A DNA stretch of 64,000 nucleotides. Source: Achromobacter xylosoxidans A8. Its GTDB lineage: Bacteria > Pseudomonadota > Gammaproteobacteria > Burkholderiales > Burkholderiaceae_B. The notes beneath the pieces were generated by a model. It searched no databases, had not been told where the DNA came from, and was given only the letters and a program-made list of their open reading frames with translations. A program made the position numbers and the translations under genes. The stretch is taken from positions 4,898,001 to 4,962,000 of the forward strand of contig NC_014640.1 of NCBI RefSeq assembly GCF_000165835.1, given 5' to 3'. Below, piece after piece: positions 60,382-64,000 of this stretch. How positions within the stretch are numbered: position 1 is the stretch's first letter; each line of letters begins with the position of its first letter.

Positions 60382-61484
60382 TGACCTTTCAGAAGCGAAT
60401 CACACAGGCGTTCAACGAGGAAGCGACCCGCCGGGCGGACGCGGCCGAACCACGCCTGACCAAGACAGACCTATGGAAGGCAGCAGGCGCCTCTTCCGGC
60501 GCGGCAACGCATTGGTTCAATGGCTCCAACGGCATGGACATGGCAACCTGCATCAAGGTTGCCCCGCTGCTGCGCGTGAACGCGCAATGGCTGTATGACG
60601 GCAGCCCGCCGAAACTGCCTGCACGCGATGGCTCCCTTGCAGCCGCTGCGCTGGCAATTCCCCCTGCGCCCTGGCCCTTCCCTGGCATCCCGGAAGAACA
60701 AGTGCGCGCCTTGCCCCCGGACCAGCTGAACAAGCTGCAGGGCGCGCTCGCATTGGCGATCGCTCAACTGAAGTTGGGGATCGATGTCTCGCCTACCCCT
60801 GCCGCGCCGCCGATGCCGATGCCGACGGTCCTGCGCAGCGACTCGCTGATAGACAGCTATCTGTCGCGCGACGAATTCCCGCTGCGCATCGATGGCCTGC
60901 CCGCGGCGCCGTGGGAGGGAGGCAAGACCACGCACCAGACCGAGCGCGAAGGCCGCGTCCGGATCAGCACGCAGACTGGCGTGGTGGCGAATGTGGGAGT
61001 GGGTGAGCCGCCCGCGGCCAACGACAGATTCGAGAAGGTTCCCGAGCTGGCCGACGTGCGCCTGGCGGCGGGCGACCCCATCGAAAATCACGCCGAAGAA
61101 CAGACCGGCATGATCCAGTTCCGCAAGTCGTTCCTGCGGTCGGTAGGTGCGGACAACGGCAAGGGGCGCGTCGTGTACGCGAAGGGCGACAGCATGGAAC
61201 CCGTCATCCGTGACGGCGCTGCCTTGCTGGTGGTCCCCAACGAAAGCCTGACGCTGCAGGACATCGCCGCCGGCGGCGTCTATGCCATCAACTACGACGG
61301 CAAGATGATCGTGAAGACGGTGGCCAGGGAACGGCTAACCGGGCAATGGGTGGCGCGATCGTTCAATTCCTTGCACGATGACATCCCGCTGGAGAACGGG
61401 GCATCGGTGCGGGTGCTGGGGCGGGTTGTGTGGGCGGGTGCACGGTTGCGGGATGATGAGGCGGGGCGGTGGCGGGCTGAGTGA
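60381..61484 (+). CDS. LexA-like (S24) phage repressor
   Basis: 367 residues. N-terminal helix-turn-helix (LTKTDLWKAAGASSGAATHW), a long linker, then an S24 domain. RLAAGDP around A230-G231 fits the Ala-Gly cleavage site of LexA; S271 in GDSMEP and K312 in MIVKTVA are the catalytic pair. RecA-stimulated self-cleavage would release the early and probably the tail operon after DNA damage. It is the only plus-strand gene of the locus. Confidence 0.9.
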   Translation: MTFQKRITQAFNEEATRRADAAEPRLTKTDLWKAAGASSGAATHWFNGSNGMDMATCIKVAPLLRVNAQWLYDGSPPKLPARDGSLAAAALAIPPAPWPFPGIPEEQVRALPPDQLNKLQGALALAIAQLKLGIDVSPTPAAPPMPMPTVLRSDSLIDSYLSRDEFPLRIDGLPAAPWEGGKTTHQTEREGRVRISTQTGVVANVGVGEPPAANDRFEKVPELADVRLAAGDPIENHAEEQTGMIQFRKSFLRSVGADNGKGRVVYAKGDSMEPVIRDGAALLVVPNESLTLQDIAAGGVYAINYDGKMIVKTVARERLTGQWVARSFNSLHDDIPLENGASVRVLGRVVWAGARLRDDEAGRWRAE

Positions 61485-61829
61485 TGGGAGTCTCGGACAC
61501 TCTCGGCCCTGACCGACTTACCGCCTGGCGGATTCCGCCGGGAGGAATGGCCCCCGACAACTAGCCGGAAACTCCTGGCGATCCGCAACTGGCAATAGCC
61601 GCCGCCCAACGAACCCAAGCACCTCAAAGACCCTGGGATGCCCCGAGCGGGGCAGGATACTCTGTCTACCAGGCAGCGAGCGATCTTACCGAAGCGAGTC
61701 TGGCTTGGCCGTCGAAATCGCAAAAGCCAGGCTGTAGGCGCCGTTAGGGCTTGAATTTCCTTGCCTGGGGCCACTCCACTTATCGGAATGCGGTCGACTC
61801 CAAGGTCAGCATTCCACCGCTGGCATCTC
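61485..61829. other. Gene-poor stretch right of the repressor
   Basis: No credible ORF. Contains a short GCCCC-GAGC-GGGGC hairpin at 61640-61653 and sequence that may be debris of the same IS as at 61830. Composition matches the chromosome. Confidence 0.4.
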
Positions 61830-61940
61830 TCACCGCCGCAGCGCACGGACGTAGTAGCCAGAGCGGCTGATGCCGAACATCCGGTAGATGTGGCTAACGG
61901 AATAGGCCTTCTGTTGCAGATGCGCCACCAAGACAAAGGT
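61830..61940 (-). pseudogene. IS3-type transposase fragment
   Basis: The last ~35 codons of the frame read AHLQQKAYSVSHIYRMFGISRSGYYVRALRR, the start of IS3-group OrfB (a DNA-binding SRSGYY box), then stop. The DDE domain and OrfA are absent, so only a scrap remains. The upstream part of the open frame shows no IS similarity. Confidence 0.5.
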
Positions 61941-62079
61941 CACTTGAATTCGCGAGCAAAGAAGGCGGTAGTGCCGGTACTGGCCCTCTGGAGCCAGCCT
62001 ACCAAGCCGCCCTTCCCCAAAAGCCCGCCTCCAGCGCTCCTGCCTAGAAACACCGCTTGCGCAAAAACAGAGAGGAGCA

Positions 62080-62736
62080 CTATTCCGACTTGTGCAGCAA
62101 AACCAATGCGCCCCCATTGTCAACGGCGGCTTTCGCAGAAACGTCCGATAGAGTTACGACGAACGCCCCTCCCGCCTTGGAGGTCAACGTGCTGAACACA
62201 TGCGGCGCTTGATCAATGAAGACCGCAAGGGCGGAAAACGTGAAGTCTTTACCCGTGTCATTCCTTACCTTGATGGTGAACTTCAAGTCCGTGGCGCCGA
62301 TCGGAGAATTTTTTTGAGCGGCAACAATCTTGGCCTTGATTTTCTGAGGAACGCCGACCGACAGTAGCCCCTCCTCATTGGATCCCAAGTTGATGTGCGA
62401 ATCCGACGCGAGCTTTCCGTCCCTGTCTTTGTCGAGAAAAATCGGCAATGAGAATCGTGCGAATGAATTGAACCCCTTTCGATAACACTCTGCGTACTTA
62501 GCATCGGAAAAAATGCCTGGAACGGCTTGCTGCACGTCCAGCAAGACCTCCGAGGGCTGGCGCGAATCCTCAAGACTTTCGCAGGCTGGAACCTCCACCA
62601 GTAGATTGCCTGCGAGTTGCTTGGTCGGCGAGGTAAGCAGGTCGGATAGGCTGACCTCAGTCTCGACCGTTGTCTTGCAGCCAGCGATCAAGGCCGTGGC
62701 AAAGGCTAACAAGGCGGCTTTTTTTACTCTCGACAT
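62080..62736 (-). CDS. DUF7424-type phage lipoprotein
   Basis: 218 residues. Lipobox IAGC in ALLAFATALIAGCKTT; mature part starts with TVETEVSLSDLLTSPTKQLAGNL, then a beta-domain (FARFSLPIFLDKDRDGKLASD). Such lipoproteins are frequent in Bordetella-type prophages near the early region and may alter the host surface. GGAGA precedes the ATG at 62736. Confidence 0.75.
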   Translation of the reverse strand: MSRVKKAALLAFATALIAGCKTTVETEVSLSDLLTSPTKQLAGNLLVEVPACESLEDSRQPSEVLLDVQQAVPGIFSDAKYAECYRKGFNSFARFSLPIFLDKDRDGKLASDSHINLGSNEEGLLSVGVPQKIKAKIVAAQKNSPIGATDLKFTIKVRNDTGKDFTFSALAVFIDQAPHVFSTLTSKAGGAFVVTLSDVSAKAAVDNGGALVLLHKSE

Positions 62737-63209
62737 TTTTTCTCCATATGCGATGTCGACGCCCACTTGTGCGTGCAATTGGGGGCAAGCCTTCTCACTT
62801 TAACAATTCCCGACGATTTGTATCCAAATCACTGCAGATTGGTTGCCCGCCTTGAGCGGCTTTTTTGCGCCGGTAACCGGTCACACGCAGTCGCCCCTGG
62901 GACACCTCGGCGGTAGACATTAGCGCAAACAGCCAGTGTCGAGTCTGGCCCGTTTCTTTCAGGATTCGCATACTGATTAACAAGGAGAACGAACATAGCC
63001 AATGCCCCACATCGGGGCCGCGCGCGGGCGCGCCCAGTTCCACGTAGATGGTGCGAAACAGCAACCGGGTGCCACCGCCGCGGAAGACCAACGCAAGCGA
63101 AGCACTGAAAGTGGAGACAGGCCGGATAGACGGTAGAGAAACGCCTGGTACTCGACCAGGCGGTTTCGGCCAGCGCTGCGAGTCAGCGCTTACCGAAGCT
63201 GGCGGCCGA
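62737..63209. other. Gene-poor stretch
   Basis: 473 bp with short frames on both strands (for example 62795-63091 on the minus strand) but none with a ribosome-binding site or family signature. Probably junction debris between phage locus and the genes that follow. Confidence 0.4.
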
Positions 63210-63482
63210 CTATCTGCATGCGTCCCAAAGGGCCTCGAAATCGGCAGCTGTAATCAATTGAGCTGTGAACTGCCGATCGATATTGATCTCTTCGACCGTC
63301 GGCACAGCCATCGTCCCAAGCGCTGTCCTAGGCGTCTCCTGAAAATCGGAAGCAGCATCAACGCTTCCGTCCTCAAAAAATTCCAGCTTCCGACGCTCGA
63401 AGCGGTCCGCGTCTAGCTCCGAAACCATCCGAATTGGATCCTCCTTAGATCCGGATGACCAAACCACACTGATGTACTCCAT
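63210..63482 (-). CDS. DUF6881 immunity-like protein
   Basis: 90 residues. MEYISVVWSSGSKEDPIRMVSELDADR, RRKLEFFEDGSVDAAS and PTVEEINIDRQF match DUF6881, a family found as immunity proteins next to polymorphic or contact-dependent toxins. AGAGGAG six bases before the ATG at 63482 decides the start. It follows a partial gene at 63619-64000, which could encode its toxin. Confidence 0.75.
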   Translation of the reverse strand: MEYISVVWSSGSKEDPIRMVSELDADRFERRKLEFFEDGSVDAASDFQETPRTALGTMAVPTVEEINIDRQFTAQLITAADFEALWDACR

Positions 63483-63618
63483 CCAATGCTCCTCTGAGTT
63501 CATATTTCGTCACCTCGCTGGCGGGCTAGCCACTACGCCGGTTCCGGATGCTCTCCTGCCTCAAGGTCCGCTGATAGCCCCGGCTCATGCCCCGCGTGCG
63601 GGGTGGTGCCCTTCGTGC

Positions 63619-64000
63619 TCACAAAGCAATATCACGCGAAGCATGGGGAGGGCACTTTCGACGCCAACGCTCTCCTACGCTGCCCCGATATTGCAGCCGA
63701 GGCGAATCGTCTGGCGAAGTTATTGCCTCGGCGATCAGTAGTTGTCGTTCCTTCAGGCCGGCGGGAGCTTCTTCATAATTCAACTCCTTCGCGCTGACAC
63801 TGGCCCAGACAAACAACGCGTCCTCGGCGATTTCGTATTCCTTTATGAGCTTTCCAGTCGGCCCGAGATAGCGCTTGTTGCCAATCTTTAGGCCCGTCGC
63901 GCCCGAGCGATTTGCCAGGCCCGCCAAGGTGTTCATGTCTTTTTCCCAAGCGGCAGCCACTCTCGGCGCGTACTTCAGCTCGATCGCACCGACTATGCGT
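63619..64000 (-). CDS. Partial protein with E-x-K nuclease-like motif
   Basis: Open to the right edge of the window. Visible: RIVGAIELKYAPRVAAAWEKD, then LANRSGATGLKIGNKRYLGPTGKLI and ALFVWASVSAKEL. The IELKY triplet on a predicted strand recalls the (D/E)-x-K half of PD-(D/E)XK nucleases, and the upstream Asp would lie outside the window. The C-terminal 20 residues look unlike the rest, so a late frameshift is possible. Could be the toxin partner of the DUF6881 gene. Confidence 0.5.
   Translation of the reverse strand, partial: RIVGAIELKYAPRVAAAWEKDMNTLAGLANRSGATGLKIGNKRYLGPTGKLIKEYEIAEDALFVWASVSAKELNYEEAPAGLKERQLLIAEAITSPDDSPRLQYRGSVGERWRRKCPPHASRDIAL

Larger units (their letters stand above)
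45495..61484 (-). mobile_element. Headless contractile-tail phage locus (tailocin candidate)
   Basis: A continuous minus-strand block of lysis, tail fibre, baseplate, tape measure, chaperone, tube, sheath and neck genes (45495-57802), followed by a replication block (58103-60269) and a divergent S24 repressor (60381-61484). No integrase, terminase, portal, protease or capsid gene is found in either strand. This set matches R-type phage-tail bacteriocins, although the leftover replication genes point to prophage origin. No flanking att duplication was spotted by eye. Confidence 0.75.

Noticed and set aside
61292..61936. Minus-strand frame spanning the end of the repressor and the IS scrap
   Set aside because: It overlaps a clear S24 domain and has no recognisable sequence.
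45388..62079. Diversity-generating retroelement as in Bordetella phage BPP-1
   Set aside because: No reverse transcriptase, template repeat or Mtd-like C-type lectin gene is present; the tail fibre has a glycine-rich end instead.
1..64000. tRNA, rRNA or CRISPR arrays
   Set aside because: No cloverleaf-like or rRNA-like sequence was noticed in the gaps read, and no array of short repeats with unique spacers. The repeats at 5822-6403 are too long and uneven, and those at 17512-17871 are coding. A tRNAscan or Rfam search was not possible.

Overview
The window looks like chromosome of a GC-rich betaproteobacterium of the Bordetella/Achromobacter group (Alcaligenaceae). The basis is the Bug-type solute receptors, the density of LysR regulators beside small catabolic gene sets, and a mutS-roxA / bamC-dapA core with matching codon use. 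No rRNA, tRNA or CRISPR array was seen.

Layout. 1-4410: small metabolic genes and regulators, with a near-perfect sigma-54 promoter feeding a tiny ORF (1997-2124). 4411-6411: remnant of a mobile island (integrase tail, DUF1016/YhcG nuclease, four ~104-bp repeats carrying DnaA-box-like motifs). 6412-16388: dodecin, a histone-H1-like DUF6496 protein, two LysR-governed SDR clusters, the second with a fumarylacetoacetase-family hydrolase and a Bug receptor. 16518-18334: small exported proteins, including one built of six 20-residue repeats, then a leftover Bug-gene tail. 18335-27316: housekeeping genes mutS, roxA, bamC, dapA, an M50 protease, a YciO/TsaC-like protein and a YpfJ-type metallopeptidase. 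27352-28796: a LexA-like box ahead of a two-gene operon of unknown role. 29368-36557: ArsR/MFS pair, PaiB-like and GNAT proteins, a DUF3313 lipoprotein, a YiiX-family gene broken by one stop codon, and a beta-propeller-like protein. 36627-44850: a LysR-governed cluster (HMG-CoA-lyase-like, SMP-30 lactonase, TRAP transporter, CaiB CoA-transferase, Bug receptor) that reads as a pathway for an unidentified lactone or branched hydroxy-acid.

45495-61484 is a phage-derived locus, nearly all on the minus strand: holin, endolysin, Rz/Rz1, tail fibre, full baseplate, tape measure, tail chaperones joined by a -1 frameshift, tube, contractile sheath and neck protein. It then passes straight to a replication block and a divergent LexA-like (S24) repressor. 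No terminase, portal, capsid, head-maturation or integrase gene is present. A contractile tail with lysis genes but no head, under a repressor that appears self-cleavable, is best read as an SOS-inducible R-type tailocin (phage-tail bacteriocin) or a prophage decaying toward one. The head module is missing exactly where a 171-bp tandem duplication with doubled terminators sits. To the right lie an IS3 scrap, a phage-type lipoprotein, a DUF6881 immunity-like gene and a truncated gene with an E-x-K nuclease-like motif.
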